A DNA stretch of 64,000 nucleotides, taken from assembly GCA_964596705.1 (NCBI GenBank), contig CAZQVG010000001.1, positions 15,537-79,536 of the forward strand, given 5' to 3'. Positions 7,123 to 14,913 of this stretch are shown piece after piece. The number at the start of each line of letters is the position of its first letter. Within the stretch, counting starts at the first letter, position 1. Position numbers and translations under genes: made by a program. Below the pieces are notes generated by a model that saw only the letters and a program-made list of their open reading frames with translations, did not search any database and was not told where the DNA came from. The DNA comes from JABJPM01 sp964596705 (GTDB taxonomy: Archaea; Nanobdellota; Nanobdellia; SCGC-AAA011-G17; PNOQ01).

Positions 7123-7848
7123 ATGGGAAAGAGATTAATCATACAAAGGCGTGGAAGAGGAACTGCTACATATAGAGCACCAAGTCATAGGTATGTTGGT
7201 GCAACATTCCACAGAACCTATGATGAGATAGAAAAATCTGGATTGATCTCTGGAAAAATTGTAGACATAATTAATTGTCCAGGTCATTCAGCGCCTTTGA
7301 TGGAAATTGAGTATGAGGGTGGAGAAAGGATATTGAGTATTGCACCTTTAGGAATTCATACAAATCAAGTTGTGAGCTCAGGTGCGAAAGCTCCTATAAA
7401 AGAAGGAAATACATTACCATTAAAGAGTATTCCAGTCGGAACATCAGTATATAATATAGAAACTCAAGTGGGAGATGGTGGAAAATTAATGAAAGCTGCT
7501 GGAAGTTTTGCAAAAGTTGTTGCAAAATCTGATAAAAAAGTCACAATCAAACTTAAATCAAAGAAAACAAAAGTTTTAGATGAGAACTGCAGAGCAACAA
7601 TTGGAGTAGTTGCTGGCGGAGGTAAAAAAGAAAAACCTATATTAAAGGCAGGAAAAAAGATGCATATGATGAGGGCAAAGAACAAACTTTACCCAAGAAC
7701 ATCAGGTGTAGCTATGAACGCAGTAGACCATCCATTTGGATCTGGTAGAGGAAGACACATGGGTAAACCAAGAACAGTTTCAAGAAATGCTCCACCTGGT
7801 AGAAAAGTAGGTTCAATCTCATCAAGAAGAACAGGTAAGAAGAAGTAA
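7123..7848 (+). CDS. rpl2: Ribosomal protein uL2
   Basis: 241 residues. It starts MGKRLIIQRRGRGTATYRAPSHR, as in archaeal L2. The OB-fold region contains PLMEIEYEGGERILSIAP. The C-terminal half has GVAMNAVDHPFGSGRGRHMGKP, with the conserved His-containing loop that approaches the peptidyl-transferase centre. Needed for subunit association and tRNA binding. Spacing to both neighbours is 1 nt. Confidence 0.97.
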   Translation: MGKRLIIQRRGRGTATYRAPSHRYVGATFHRTYDEIEKSGLISGKIVDIINCPGHSAPLMEIEYEGGERILSIAPLGIHTNQVVSSGAKAPIKEGNTLPLKSIPVGTSVYNIETQVGDGGKLMKAAGSFAKVVAKSDKKVTIKLKSKKTKVLDENCRATIGVVAGGGKKEKPILKAGKKMHMMRAKNKLYPRTSGVAMNAVDHPFGSGRGRHMGKPRTVSRNAPPGRKVGSISSRRTGKKK

Positions 7849-7849
7849 A

Positions 7850-8248
7850 ATGGCAAAAAAAGAATTTACATACAGAGGAAAAACAATTGAAGAACTTAAG
7901 GCAATGCCTTTGCAAGAGTTCGTTAAACTAATCCCTGCTAGAGAAAGAAGAACTATAGCTAGGGGATTTACTGAAGCCCAGAAGAGGCTATTGAAAAAAA
8001 TAGATGCAGCTTTGCAAGGGACATATAAAAAAGCAATAAAGACCCATTGTAGGGACATGATAATCTTGCCAAAGATGGTGGGCTTAAAGATCCATATTCA
8101 TAACGGAAAAGATTTCGTTGGGATAGATATTCAAAATGAAATGATTGGTCACAGATTAGGAGAGTTTGCAGAAACAAGAGCAAGATTGAAACATAGTGCT
8201 CCAGGTATAGGGGCTACGAAATCATCTGCACACCAATCTGTTAAATAA
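7850..8248 (+). CDS. rps19: Ribosomal protein uS19
   Basis: 132 residues. The archaeal pattern FTYRGKTIEELKAMPLQEFVKLIPARERRTIARG leads into the core KTHCRDMIILPKMVGLKIHIHNGKDFVGIDIQNEMIGHRLGEFAETR. This small-subunit head protein contacts uS13 and the A-site tRNA region. It lies 1 nt after rpl2 and 2 nt before rpl22; no Shine-Dalgarno sequence is visible, so translation is probably coupled to the upstream gene. Confidence 0.97.
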   Translation: MAKKEFTYRGKTIEELKAMPLQEFVKLIPARERRTIARGFTEAQKRLLKKIDAALQGTYKKAIKTHCRDMIILPKMVGLKIHIHNGKDFVGIDIQNEMIGHRLGEFAETRARLKHSAPGIGATKSSAHQSVK

Positions 8249-8250
8249 AA

Positions 8251-8727
8251 ATGACTGAAGAAAAGAAAAAACAGGAAGTTGAAACAAAGAAAAAGGAAGA
8301 AGCTCTAAAAGAAAAAGAAGAGCATTTTGCTATAGCTAGAGCAGTAAATCTTCCAATTTCAACAAAACATTCAGTAGAAATTGCAAAATTCATAAGAAAG
8401 AAAGAGCTTAACAAAGCAAAAATGCTACTCAATGAAGTATTGGAACATAAAAAAGCTGTTCCTTTCAAGAGATATAATAGAGATATGGGCCACAAGCCTG
8501 GAAAAATTGCAGCTGGAAGGTATCCTGAAAAAGCAATTAGATATTTTATACGATTGCTTAATGATGCTCAAGCTAATGCTGAAAATAAAGGGTTAGATGC
8601 TTCAAATTTGATTATTGCAGAGATAAAGGCTGACCGTGGTGCTCAGCAATGGCACTATGGTAGATTAAGAAGAAGAAAAATGAAGAACACCCACTTATTT
8701 GTTAAAGTGATGGAGTTGGAAAAATGA
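8251..8727 (+). CDS. rpl22: Ribosomal protein uL22 with acidic/basic N-terminal tail
   Basis: 158 residues. The first 25 or so are a low-complexity Lys/Glu tail (MTEEKKKQEVETKKKEEA), followed by the conserved domain AIARAVNLPISTKHSVEIAKFIRKKELNKAKMLLNEVL and the beta-hairpin end GAQQWHYGRLRRRKMKNTHLFVKV that lines the exit tunnel. The core matches archaeal uL22; the tail is an addition of the kind also seen on uS3 and eL32 here. It overlaps rps3 by 4 nt. Confidence 0.96.
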   Translation: MTEEKKKQEVETKKKEEALKEKEEHFAIARAVNLPISTKHSVEIAKFIRKKELNKAKMLLNEVLEHKKAVPFKRYNRDMGHKPGKIAAGRYPEKAIRYFIRLLNDAQANAENKGLDASNLIIAEIKADRGAQQWHYGRLRRRKMKNTHLFVKVMELEK

Positions 8728-9590
8728 TTGAAAGAGGAATAATAAAAAAGAAATTGAATGAATTCAAGATCCTTGAGCATATTGCAGAGGTTTTAGATAG
8801 ACCGGGTTATAGCCATACAACAATACAAAAAACGCCTCTTGGGGAGAAAATTACAATATACACTTCAAAACCAGGATTTATAGTGGGTAGAAAAGGGGCT
8901 AATATAAAAGACCTTACTCAGGTATTGAAAGATAAATTTGGGTTAGAGAATCCTCAAGTAGAGGTAAGTGAAATTGATAATCCAAACTTAAATCCTCATT
9001 CAGTTGCTAAACATATCGTTCATACTTTCGAAAGGTTTGGTCCAAGTAGATTTAAATTCCTTGGGTACAAAATGTTAGAAAACATAATGGCTGCAGGTGC
9101 AATTGGTGCGGAGATTGTTATCTCTGGAAGAGGTGTGCCTAGTACAAGATCAAAGACTTGGAGATTCACTGCGGGCCACCTTAAAAAATCAGGAGATGTT
9201 TCCGAGAATCTAATCAAGAAAGGATTTGCAGTTGCTCATCTGAAATCCGGTTCAATAGGAGTTAAAGTAAATATTTTGACTCCAGACATAGAACTTCCAG
9301 ATCATATTGAATTCAGAGAAACAATAACTGTCGAAGAAGTAAAAGAAGAACCAAAGGTTCAAGAAGAATCTGAAAAGAAGGAGATTCAAAAAAAAGAAAC
9401 AAAAGAGGAAACTCCAAAAGAAGAAGAAACTAAAGCAGAAGAAAAAATAGAAAAGAAAGAATCAGATTCAAAAGAAGAAGAGAAAAAACCTGCTGCTAAG
9501 AAAAAGACAACTAAGAAGAAAACAGAAAAAGTTCCAACAGCGGCTGAACTAAAGAAGAAGAAGGAAAATGGCGATAATAAAAAAGAATGA
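8724..9590 (+). CDS. rps3: Ribosomal protein uS3 with long charged C-terminal tail
   Basis: 288 residues. The first 200 or so are a normal archaeal uS3: IERGIIKKKLNEFKI, the KH motif FIVGRKGANIKDLTQVLKDKFG, and the C-terminal domain with GAEIVISGRGVPSTRSKTWRF. From about residue 200 a Glu/Lys-rich tail of about 85 residues follows, with repeated KKE, KEE and AKKKTTKKK. uS3 lines the mRNA entry and has intrinsic helicase activity in bacteria. The tail's role is unknown. The gene overlaps rpl29 by 23 nt. Confidence 0.96.
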   Translation: MIERGIIKKKLNEFKILEHIAEVLDRPGYSHTTIQKTPLGEKITIYTSKPGFIVGRKGANIKDLTQVLKDKFGLENPQVEVSEIDNPNLNPHSVAKHIVHTFERFGPSRFKFLGYKMLENIMAAGAIGAEIVISGRGVPSTRSKTWRFTAGHLKKSGDVSENLIKKGFAVAHLKSGSIGVKVNILTPDIELPDHIEFRETITVEEVKEEPKVQEESEKKEIQKKETKEETPKEEETKAEEKIEKKESDSKEEEKKPAAKKKTTKKKTEKVPTAAELKKKKENGDNKKE

Positions 9591-9780
9591 ACTAAAACAA
9601 ATGGATAATAAATCCATTAGTGAAAAATTAAATGAATTAAGGGATGAACTAATCAGGATCAGAGCTCAAATTGCAATGGGAACTCTTCCTGAAAATCCTG
9701 GAAGGATAAAGGAGATAAGAAGGACTATTGCAAGGATACTCACCATAAAAAGAATGAAGGAGGGTAATGAAAAAGTATGA
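9568..9780 (+). CDS. rpl29: Ribosomal protein uL29
   Basis: 70 residues of two antiparallel helices. The L29 signature is MDNKSISEKLNELRDELIRIRAQIAMGTLPENPGRIKEIRRTIARILTI. It lies near the tunnel exit beside uL23. The gene begins inside the lysine-rich end of rps3 (23-nt overlap) and ends with a 4-nt overlap with aIF1. ATG 9568 is used; the first eight residues could be trimmed to the ATG at 9601, but the upstream start keeps the tight coupling seen elsewhere in the operon. Confidence 0.94.
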   Translation: MAIIKKNELKQMDNKSISEKLNELRDELIRIRAQIAMGTLPENPGRIKEIRRTIARILTIKRMKEGNEKV

Positions 9781-10079
9781 CCGAGATATGCCCTAAATGT
9801 GGGCTACCAGAAGACCTTTGCGTTTGTGAAACAATAGCAAAAGAAGACCAGAGGATACGTATAAAGAAAGAAAAGAAAAGATACGGCAAACTGATAACAG
9901 TGATCGAAGGCATCGACAAAACAACAATCGACATCAAAGATGTGGCCAAAAAGCTTAAAAGCAAGTTTGCTTGCGGAGGAACAGTCAAAGGCTCCGTAAT
10001 TGAGCTTCAGGGAGATCACGTAGCAAAGGTTAAGGATGAGCTCATTAAGCTCGGTTTCAATCCTGACACCATAGATTAA
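9777..10079 (+). CDS. Translation initiation factor aIF1 (SUI1)
   Basis: 100 residues. A short N-terminal zinc knuckle (CPKCGLPEDLCVC, residues 5-17) precedes the SUI1 domain: KKRYGKLITVIEGID, the conserved DVAKKLKSKFACGGTVKGSVIELQGDH and a KDELIKLGF end. aIF1 binds the small subunit near the P site and guards start-codon choice. Its position between rpl29 and rnp1 is the standard archaeal arrangement. The gene is clearly GC-richer than its neighbours (about 40-50% over 9901-10020 against under 30% in rpl29). Confidence 0.95.
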   Translation: MTEICPKCGLPEDLCVCETIAKEDQRIRIKKEKKRYGKLITVIEGIDKTTIDIKDVAKKLKSKFACGGTVKGSVIELQGDHVAKVKDELIKLGFNPDTID

Positions 10080-10081
10080 AA

Positions 10082-10312
10082 ATGGTACGGGTTTGGAAAG
10101 GAGAGCTGATTGGCTCATATGTTAAGGTAGTTGACTCAAAAAATAAAACCCTTGTCGGATTGGAAGGCAAGGTTATAGACGAAACAAAAAATACCATCAC
10201 TTTCGAAGATGGGAAAAAGGTAATAAAATCCCATGTTATGCTCGAGGTGAATGGTGAAATTGTCGAAGGGAAGACAATACAAAAAAGACCCGAGGATAGA
10301 ATAAAAAAATGA
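10082..10312 (+). CDS. rnp1: RNase P protein component 1 (Rpp29/Pop4)
   Basis: 76 residues. The Rpp29 OB-like barrel is recognisable from WKGELIGSYVKVVDSKNKTLVGLEGKVIDETKNTITFEDGKKVIKSHVMLEVNG. Many archaeal homologues are somewhat longer, so this is a compact form with short ends. It partners with Rpp21 to position the RNase P RNA specificity domain in tRNA 5' processing. It lies between aIF1 (2-nt gap) and rps17 (4-nt overlap), the usual archaeal location, and shares the raised GC content of aIF1. Confidence 0.92.
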   Translation: MVRVWKGELIGSYVKVVDSKNKTLVGLEGKVIDETKNTITFEDGKKVIKSHVMLEVNGEIVEGKTIQKRPEDRIKK

Positions 10313-10653
10313 AAGGAGAAAAACAGATCGGACTTGAAATTGATTTTCCTAAAGAGAAATGTGATGATAAGAAATGCCCTTTCCACGGAGATCTAAAAGT
10401 AAGGGGTAGAATCTTTAGTGGAATAATCAGATCAAAAGATACTCATAAGACTGCTGTAGTCGAATGGACAAGGCAGATAAAAATCAAGAAGTATGAAAGA
10501 GTAGAAAAAAAGAGATCTAAGGTAAGTGCTCATAATCCTCCATGTATTGATGCTCAAAAAGGGGATATGGTTTTGATTGCTGAAACAAAACCAATCAGTA
10601 AAACAAAAAATTTCGTAATATTGAAAATCCTAAAGAAAAATGAAAGCGATTAA
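10309..10653 (+). CDS. rps17: Ribosomal protein uS17
   Basis: 114 residues. The archaeal uS17 pattern is GLEIDFPKEKCDDKKCPFHGDLKVRGRIFSGIIRSKDTHKTAVVEW, then KYERVEKKRSKVSAHNPPCIDAQKGDMVLIAETKPISKTKNFVIL. It binds 16S rRNA early in assembly of the small-subunit body. It overlaps rnp1 by 4 nt and rpl14 by 14 nt. Length is normal for archaea. Confidence 0.96.
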   Translation: MKGEKQIGLEIDFPKEKCDDKKCPFHGDLKVRGRIFSGIIRSKDTHKTAVVEWTRQIKIKKYERVEKKRSKVSAHNPPCIDAQKGDMVLIAETKPISKTKNFVILKILKKNESD

Positions 10654-11041
10654 TGCCAAAATAACAAAAACTCTTGTAAGAGGTTCCAGGATAGACGTTT
10701 GTGATAATTCTGGAGCTAAGAAAGTGTTTTTGGTATCTGTAAAGGGGTCAAAAACAAAAAAAGGGAGATATCCTACTGCAGGCGTTGGGGACTTGCTTAA
10801 AGTTTCAGTTATACAAGGTACCCAAGACATGAGAAAACAATTAGTGCCTGCAATATTAGTAAGGCAAAGAAAAGAGTACAGAAGACCAGATGGAACAAGA
10901 ATAAAATTCGAAGACAATGCAGTAATAATATGCAAAGACGAGAAAGGAAATCCAAAGGGAACTGTATTCAAAGGCCCAATTGCAAAAGAAGCTGCAGAAA
11001 GATGGCCTGCAGTTGGAAAAGTTGCTAAAATAATAGTTTAA
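10640..11041 (+). CDS. rpl14: Ribosomal protein uL14
   Basis: 133 residues. Typical motifs are GSRIDVCDNSGAKKVFLVSVKG, GDLLKVSVIQGT, RPDGTRIKFEDNAVIICKDEKGNPKGTVFKGPIAKEAAERWP and the KIA-like end. It lies at the subunit interface where aIF6 binds. Start ATG 10640 overlaps rps17 by 14 nt; a start 12 nt further in would also be possible but would shorten the N-terminal strand. Confidence 0.96.
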   Translation: MKAINAKITKTLVRGSRIDVCDNSGAKKVFLVSVKGSKTKKGRYPTAGVGDLLKVSVIQGTQDMRKQLVPAILVRQRKEYRRPDGTRIKFEDNAVIICKDEKGNPKGTVFKGPIAKEAAERWPAVGKVAKIIV

Positions 11042-11043
11042 AA

Positions 11044-11424
11044 ATGAAATCAATATTTTCAAAATTTTGGATAAGTAGTAAACAACCAAGGAAACAGCGT
11101 AAATATAGATACAATGCTCCTCTTCATATAAGGAAGAAATTTGTATCTGTTATGCTTTCCAAGGAATTAAAAGAGAAATATCAAAAAAGAAATGTTCCTG
11201 TTGTAAAGGGAGATAAGGTAAAGATACTTAGAGGCCAATTTAAAGGAAAAGTTGGATTGGTTGAAAAGGTTGACTTAAAAAGAATTAAAATTTATGTTCA
11301 TGGAGCAGAAAATATAAGAAGAGATGGATCAAAGGCTTTTTATCCTTTAAGTCCATCAAATTTGATGATTACAGAACTAAAGTTAGACGATAAAAAAAGA
11401 AAACAAAGTCTAGAGAGGAAATAA
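11044..11424 (+). CDS. rpl24: Ribosomal protein uL24
   Basis: 126 residues. The N-terminal archaeal extension SSKQPRKQRKYRYNAPLHIRKKFVSVMLSKELKEKYQKRNVPV leads into a KOW motif (KGDKVKILRGQFKGKVGLVEKVDLKRIKIYVHG). It is an assembly initiator near the tunnel exit. It sits 2 nt after rpl14 and 1 nt before rps4e with no visible Shine-Dalgarno sequence. Confidence 0.96.
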   Translation: MKSIFSKFWISSKQPRKQRKYRYNAPLHIRKKFVSVMLSKELKEKYQKRNVPVVKGDKVKILRGQFKGKVGLVEKVDLKRIKIYVHGAENIRRDGSKAFYPLSPSNLMITELKLDDKKRKQSLERK

Positions 11425-11425
11425 A

Positions 11426-12124
11426 ATGGGAAAATCTCACATAAAAAGAATAGCAGCACCGAAATCGTGGCCAATAAAGAGAAAGATCTCTAAATGGATC
11501 ACTAGGCCGACTCCAGGACCACACAAATTAGAAAGTTCTATGCCTCTCGGTGTATGGCTAAAAGAAATATTGAAATTAGCAAATACTACAAAAGAAACCA
11601 AATATATCCTTAATAATGGTCAAGTTTTAGTAAATGGAAAGGCAAGAAAAGATCAAAAGTTCCCTGTAGGAATAATGGATGTACTGACTGCAGGTAAAGA
11701 GAACTATAGAATAATGCTCAATACAAGAGGAAAACTTGTTCCTGTACCTATCAATGCTACAGAGGCTAAAATTTATCCAAAGAGAGTTATCGGAAAAACC
11801 TCATTAAAAGGAAAGAAGACTCAAGTAAATTTATCAGATGGAACAAATATTTTATCAGAGAACAAGTATAAAACAGGGGATACAGTTGTATTCTCAGAGG
11901 GCAAGATAAAAGACCACTTAAAATTTGAAAAAGGTGTAATCGTTTATATCCTTGCAGGTAAGCAAGTTGGAAAGATTGGAGTAGTAAAAGAGATAGTAGA
12001 ATATAAAGACTTTAGACCAACAAAGATCATATTCACTCAAGGTAAAGAAGACTTTGAAACATTGAAAGAATATGCATTTGTAATAGGAAAAACAAAACCT
12101 ATTGTAAGTTTGCCAAATGAATAA
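11426..12124 (+). CDS. rps4e: Ribosomal protein eS4
   Basis: 232 residues. It opens with the archaeal/eukaryotic eS4 sequence KSHIKRIAAPKSWPIKRKISKWITRPTPGPHKLESSMPLG, then an S4 RNA-binding domain (WLKEILKLANTTKETKYILNNGQVLVNGK) and a KOW-containing central domain (LAGKQVGKIGVVKEI), ending ETLKEYAFVIGKTKPIVSL. It belongs to the small-subunit body and has no bacterial orthologue. Its stop is followed directly by the rpl5 start used here. Confidence 0.96.
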   Translation: MGKSHIKRIAAPKSWPIKRKISKWITRPTPGPHKLESSMPLGVWLKEILKLANTTKETKYILNNGQVLVNGKARKDQKFPVGIMDVLTAGKENYRIMLNTRGKLVPVPINATEAKIYPKRVIGKTSLKGKKTQVNLSDGTNILSENKYKTGDTVVFSEGKIKDHLKFEKGVIVYILAGKQVGKIGVVKEIVEYKDFRPTKIIFTQGKEDFETLKEYAFVIGKTKPIVSLPNE

Positions 12125-12125
12125 A

Positions 12126-12632
12126 ATGAAAGAAATTAGGATAGAGAAATTAACCCTTAATATTGGGGCAGGGGAAGCAGGAGATAAATTAGAGAAAGCT
12201 GTAAAGTTATTGAACAAAATAACTGGCAAAAAACCTCTAAAAACAGTTTCCCACAAAAGAATTCCATCGTGGAGTGTAAGGCCAGGCCTTACAATTGGAG
12301 CAAAGGTAACAATAAGAGGGAAAGAAGCAGAAGAAATGTTGAAAAGATTATTGGTTGCGGTGGACAATACACTAAAACCTTCCTCATTTGATAATCAAGG
12401 CAATTTCGCATTTGGAATACATGAATATATAGATATTCCAAAGATGGAATATTTGGTTGAAATTGGTATATTGGGACTTGATGTGGCAGTAACTTTAGAA
12501 AGGCCAGGGTATAGAATAAAGAAAAGGAAATACCAAAGAAAATCAATCCCTACAAAACATAGGATAACAAAAGAAGAAGCAATAGAATATTTAAAAACTA
12601 AATTCAATGTAAAAATAGGAGAGCGTGAATAA
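12126..12632 (+). CDS. rpl5: Ribosomal protein uL5
   Basis: 168 residues from ATG 12126. An in-frame ATG at 12117 would add three residues but overlap rps4e; 12126 fits the operon's usual stop-then-ATG spacing and gives MKEIRIEKLTLNIGAGEAGDKL, the normal N-terminus. GKKPLKTVSHKRIPSWSVRPGLTIGAKVTIRG and GIHEYIDIPKMEYLVEIGILGLDVAVTLERPGYR are diagnostic. It binds 5S rRNA in the central protuberance. The rps14 start used here follows after 1 nt. Confidence 0.95.
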   Translation: MKEIRIEKLTLNIGAGEAGDKLEKAVKLLNKITGKKPLKTVSHKRIPSWSVRPGLTIGAKVTIRGKEAEEMLKRLLVAVDNTLKPSSFDNQGNFAFGIHEYIDIPKMEYLVEIGILGLDVAVTLERPGYRIKKRKYQRKSIPTKHRITKEEAIEYLKTKFNVKIGERE

Positions 12633-12633
12633 A

Positions 12634-12864
12634 ATGACAACAAGCGACCATAGAAAAGCATATGGGCAATTGCAAGCAAAACCCGCAAAACTTGCAAAGT
12701 TCATAAAACACAACAAACCTAAAGAAAGGAGTTGTGGAAGAGCTTTGAAAAAATGCGAGAGGTGCGGGAGAAATGGAGCACATATTCAAAAGTATGGCCT
12801 TCATTTATGTAGGCAATGTTTTAGGGAAACTGCAAAAAAATTAGGATTCAAAAAATATAGTTGA
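12634..12864 (+). CDS. rps14: Ribosomal protein uS14, zinc-binding type
   Basis: 76 residues from ATG 12634; a GTG at 12625 lies upstream but overlaps rpl5, and MTTSDHRKAYGQLQAKPAKLAKF is the usual archaeal start. The C-terminal half binds zinc through CERCGRNGAHIQKYGLHLCRQC and ends FRETAKKLGFKKYS. It is a small-subunit head protein. The longer N-terminal part (about 35 residues before the zinc module) is somewhat extended compared with the roughly 55-residue form of many archaea. Confidence 0.94.
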   Translation: MTTSDHRKAYGQLQAKPAKLAKFIKHNKPKERSCGRALKKCERCGRNGAHIQKYGLHLCRQCFRETAKKLGFKKYS

Positions 12865-12873
12865 GGTTAGAAA

Positions 12874-13266
12874 ATGTCAATGAATGATACATTAGCAAAT
12901 GCACTTTCACATGTATTGAACTGTGAAAAAGTAGGTAAAACAGAATGCACTATAAAAAATGTTTCAAAGGTAATCAAAGAGACATTTAAGATCTTAAATA
13001 AAAACGGATATATTGGCAAGATGGATATCACAAAAAATTCCAGGGGAGAAACAATGGTTGTAGAATTAAAAGGAACAATAAATAAATGTGGTTCGATTAA
13101 GCCAAGATTCCCAGTAAAACTTTCAGATTATGAAAAATATGAAAGAAGGTATCTTCCTGCAAAAGACTTTGGAATAATCATTGTTTCAACTTCAAAAGGT
13201 ATGATGACCCATAATGAAGCAATCGAAAAGAAGTTGGGAGGAAAACTCATTGCATATTGTTACTAA
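12874..13266 (+). CDS. rps8: Ribosomal protein uS8
   Basis: 130 residues, the normal archaeal size. It starts MSMNDTLANALSHVLNCEKVGK, with YIGKMDITKNSRGETMVVELKGTINKCGSIKPRFPV in the middle and the RNA-binding end FGIIIVSTSKGMMTHNEAIEKKLGGKLIAYCY. It binds the 16S central domain. The 9-nt gap to rps14 contains GAGGTT just before the ATG, one of the few possible Shine-Dalgarno sites inside the operon. Confidence 0.96.
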   Translation: MSMNDTLANALSHVLNCEKVGKTECTIKNVSKVIKETFKILNKNGYIGKMDITKNSRGETMVVELKGTINKCGSIKPRFPVKLSDYEKYERRYLPAKDFGIIIVSTSKGMMTHNEAIEKKLGGKLIAYCY

Positions 13267-13268
13267 AA

Positions 13269-13811
13269 ATGGCAAAATTAAATATTACGGACAAAATAGA
13301 AATCCCTGAAGGCATAGAGGTAGAAGTAAATTCTACTGCGATAAAAATAAAGGGTCCAAAGGGAGAATTAAGTAGAAGGTTTAGTCCATTAGTTAAGGTT
13401 GCCAAAACAGAAAATGAGATAGTATTTGAAATAAAAAATGCAACAAAAAGAGAAAAAACACTTATGAAAACAACCGAAGCTCATGTTAAAAATATGATAA
13501 AGGGAGTTACAGAAGGTTTTGAGTACCACTTAAAGATTTGCTCTGGCCACTTCCCTATGACAGTTAGTTATGAAAACGGAGAAGTTATTGTGAAAAACTT
13601 CCTTGGAGAATCTGTTCCGAGAAAGGGGAAGATCCCCGGTGATGTCAATATTGAAATAAAGGGGGATGAAATAACAGTAACTGGAATAGATAAAGAAAAA
13701 ACAGGTCAGGCCGCTGCAAAAATAGAGTCTATAACTAGAATGACTTCAAAAGATAGGAGAAGATTCCAGGATGGGATATTCATAACAAGTAAGGCAGGTA
13801 AGAAAATATGA
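13269..13811 (+). CDS. rpl6: Ribosomal protein uL6
   Basis: 180 residues from ATG 13269, two bases after the rps8 stop; a TTG at 13257 also lies in frame but would overlap rps8. The start MAKLNITDKIEIPEGIEVEVNSTAIKIKGPKGELSR and the C-terminal KIESITRMTSKDRRRFQDGIFIT are diagnostic for archaeal uL6, built of two repeated beta-alpha domains. It lies near the sarcin-ricin loop. It overlaps rpl32e by 4 nt. Confidence 0.95.
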   Translation: MAKLNITDKIEIPEGIEVEVNSTAIKIKGPKGELSRRFSPLVKVAKTENEIVFEIKNATKREKTLMKTTEAHVKNMIKGVTEGFEYHLKICSGHFPMTVSYENGEVIVKNFLGESVPRKGKIPGDVNIEIKGDEITVTGIDKEKTGQAAAKIESITRMTSKDRRRFQDGIFITSKAGKKI

Positions 13812-14458
13812 AATCATTATTAGAAGTTAGGAAGCTAGTAAAGGGGAAGAAACCTAAGAAGTTCCTTAGATCAGATTCAAATAGAATAAATTTCAAGAAT
13901 AAATGGAGAAAACCAAGAGGATTGCATAATAAAAGAAGATTAAATAAGGCAGGACACCAAAAAAATCCATCTCAAGGATACAGGTCTCCTGTTTGGGTAA
14001 GAGGATTGCATAAGTCTGGATTAGAATTAATCACAATTTACAATAAAAAAGATCTTCAGGAAGTAAATCCTGAAAAACAAATAGTAGAGATAGCATCCAC
14101 CGTCGGATTAAAGAAAAAATTTGATATTTTAGAAGAATGTAAGTCAAAATCAATAAAAGTAGCTAATGTTAAAGATGTTGATAAATTTTTGAGAGAAGAG
14201 AAAGAAAGATTAGAAAAAATAAGAAAAGAGAAAGAGAAGAAATTAAAAGAGAGAGAAAAGGCAAAGAAAGAAGCGATCAAGAAAGCTGAAGAAAAGAAGG
14301 AGACTAAAAAAGAAACAAAAGAAGAAGTAAAAGAAGAAGTTTTAAAAGCTGAGCTTAAACAAGAAGCTCAAAAAGAACAAAAAATTACGAAAACAAAAGA
14401 TCCTACTCAAGCAAAAAAGGGGCACCAAGCAAGTAGTGTCCCAGGAACTAAACAATGA
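13808..14458 (+). CDS. rpl32e: Ribosomal protein eL32 with long charged C-terminal tail
   Basis: 216 residues, well above the roughly 130 of most archaeal eL32. The conserved part is in the first 125 residues: KKFLRSDSNRINFKNKWRKPRGLHNKRR, KNPSQGYRSPVWVRGLH and EIASTVGLKKKFDILEECKSKSIKVANV. From about residue 130 a coiled-coil-prone Lys/Glu tail follows (repeated KEK, KKET and KEE) that ends in a Gln/Ser-rich stretch. eL32 is a large-subunit protein absent from bacteria. It overlaps rpl19e by 4 nt. Confidence 0.94.
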   Translation: MKSLLEVRKLVKGKKPKKFLRSDSNRINFKNKWRKPRGLHNKRRLNKAGHQKNPSQGYRSPVWVRGLHKSGLELITIYNKKDLQEVNPEKQIVEIASTVGLKKKFDILEECKSKSIKVANVKDVDKFLREEKERLEKIRKEKEKKLKEREKAKKEAIKKAEEKKETKKETKEEVKEEVLKAELKQEAQKEQKITKTKDPTQAKKGHQASSVPGTKQ

Positions 14459-14913
14459 ACCTGAAAAATCAAAAACGGATTGCAGCAAAAGTAATGAAAA
14501 GAAGTCCAAAAAAGATAAAGTTCGATTCATCTAGATTGGACGATGTAAAAGAAGCAATTACAAGGTCAGATATAAGGACTTTAATTATAGGTAACGCTAT
14601 AAAAGCTGAGCTTAAACAAGGAATCTCACGTTCAAGAGCAAGAAAAACACTAGTACAAAAAAGGAAAGGTAGAAAACAAGGAAAAGGTTCAAGGCAGGGT
14701 TCAAGAACTGCAAGATTATCCAAGAAAGAAACCTGGATGAATCACATAAGAAAACAAAGGAAGTTTGTTAAGGAATTGAGAGATAAAAAATTAATCAATA
14801 CAAAGGTGTATCGTCAAATATACAATAAAATAAAAGGGGGCTTCTTTAGAAGCAAAAACCACATAAAATTATACTTAACAGAAAATAGGTTATTCGAAGA
14901 TGGCAAAAACTAA
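14455..14913 (+). CDS. rpl19e: Ribosomal protein eL19
   Basis: 152 residues. Archaeal eL19 features are NLKNQKRIAAKVMKRSPKKIKFD, IKAELKQGISRSRARKTLVQKRKGRKQGKGSRQGSR, and the helical C-terminal EKTWMNHIRKQRKFVKELRDK-like segment followed by VYRQIYNKIKGGFFRSKNHIKLYL. It forms an inter-subunit bridge. Overlaps are 4 nt with rpl32e and 14 nt with rpl18. Confidence 0.96.
   Translation: MNLKNQKRIAAKVMKRSPKKIKFDSSRLDDVKEAITRSDIRTLIIGNAIKAELKQGISRSRARKTLVQKRKGRKQGKGSRQGSRTARLSKKETWMNHIRKQRKFVKELRDKKLINTKVYRQIYNKIKGGFFRSKNHIKLYLTENRLFEDGKN

Noticed and set aside
12117..12125. Earlier start of rpl5
   Set aside because: It overlaps the rps4e stop and adds only MNK; the ATG at 12126 follows the operon's standard spacing.
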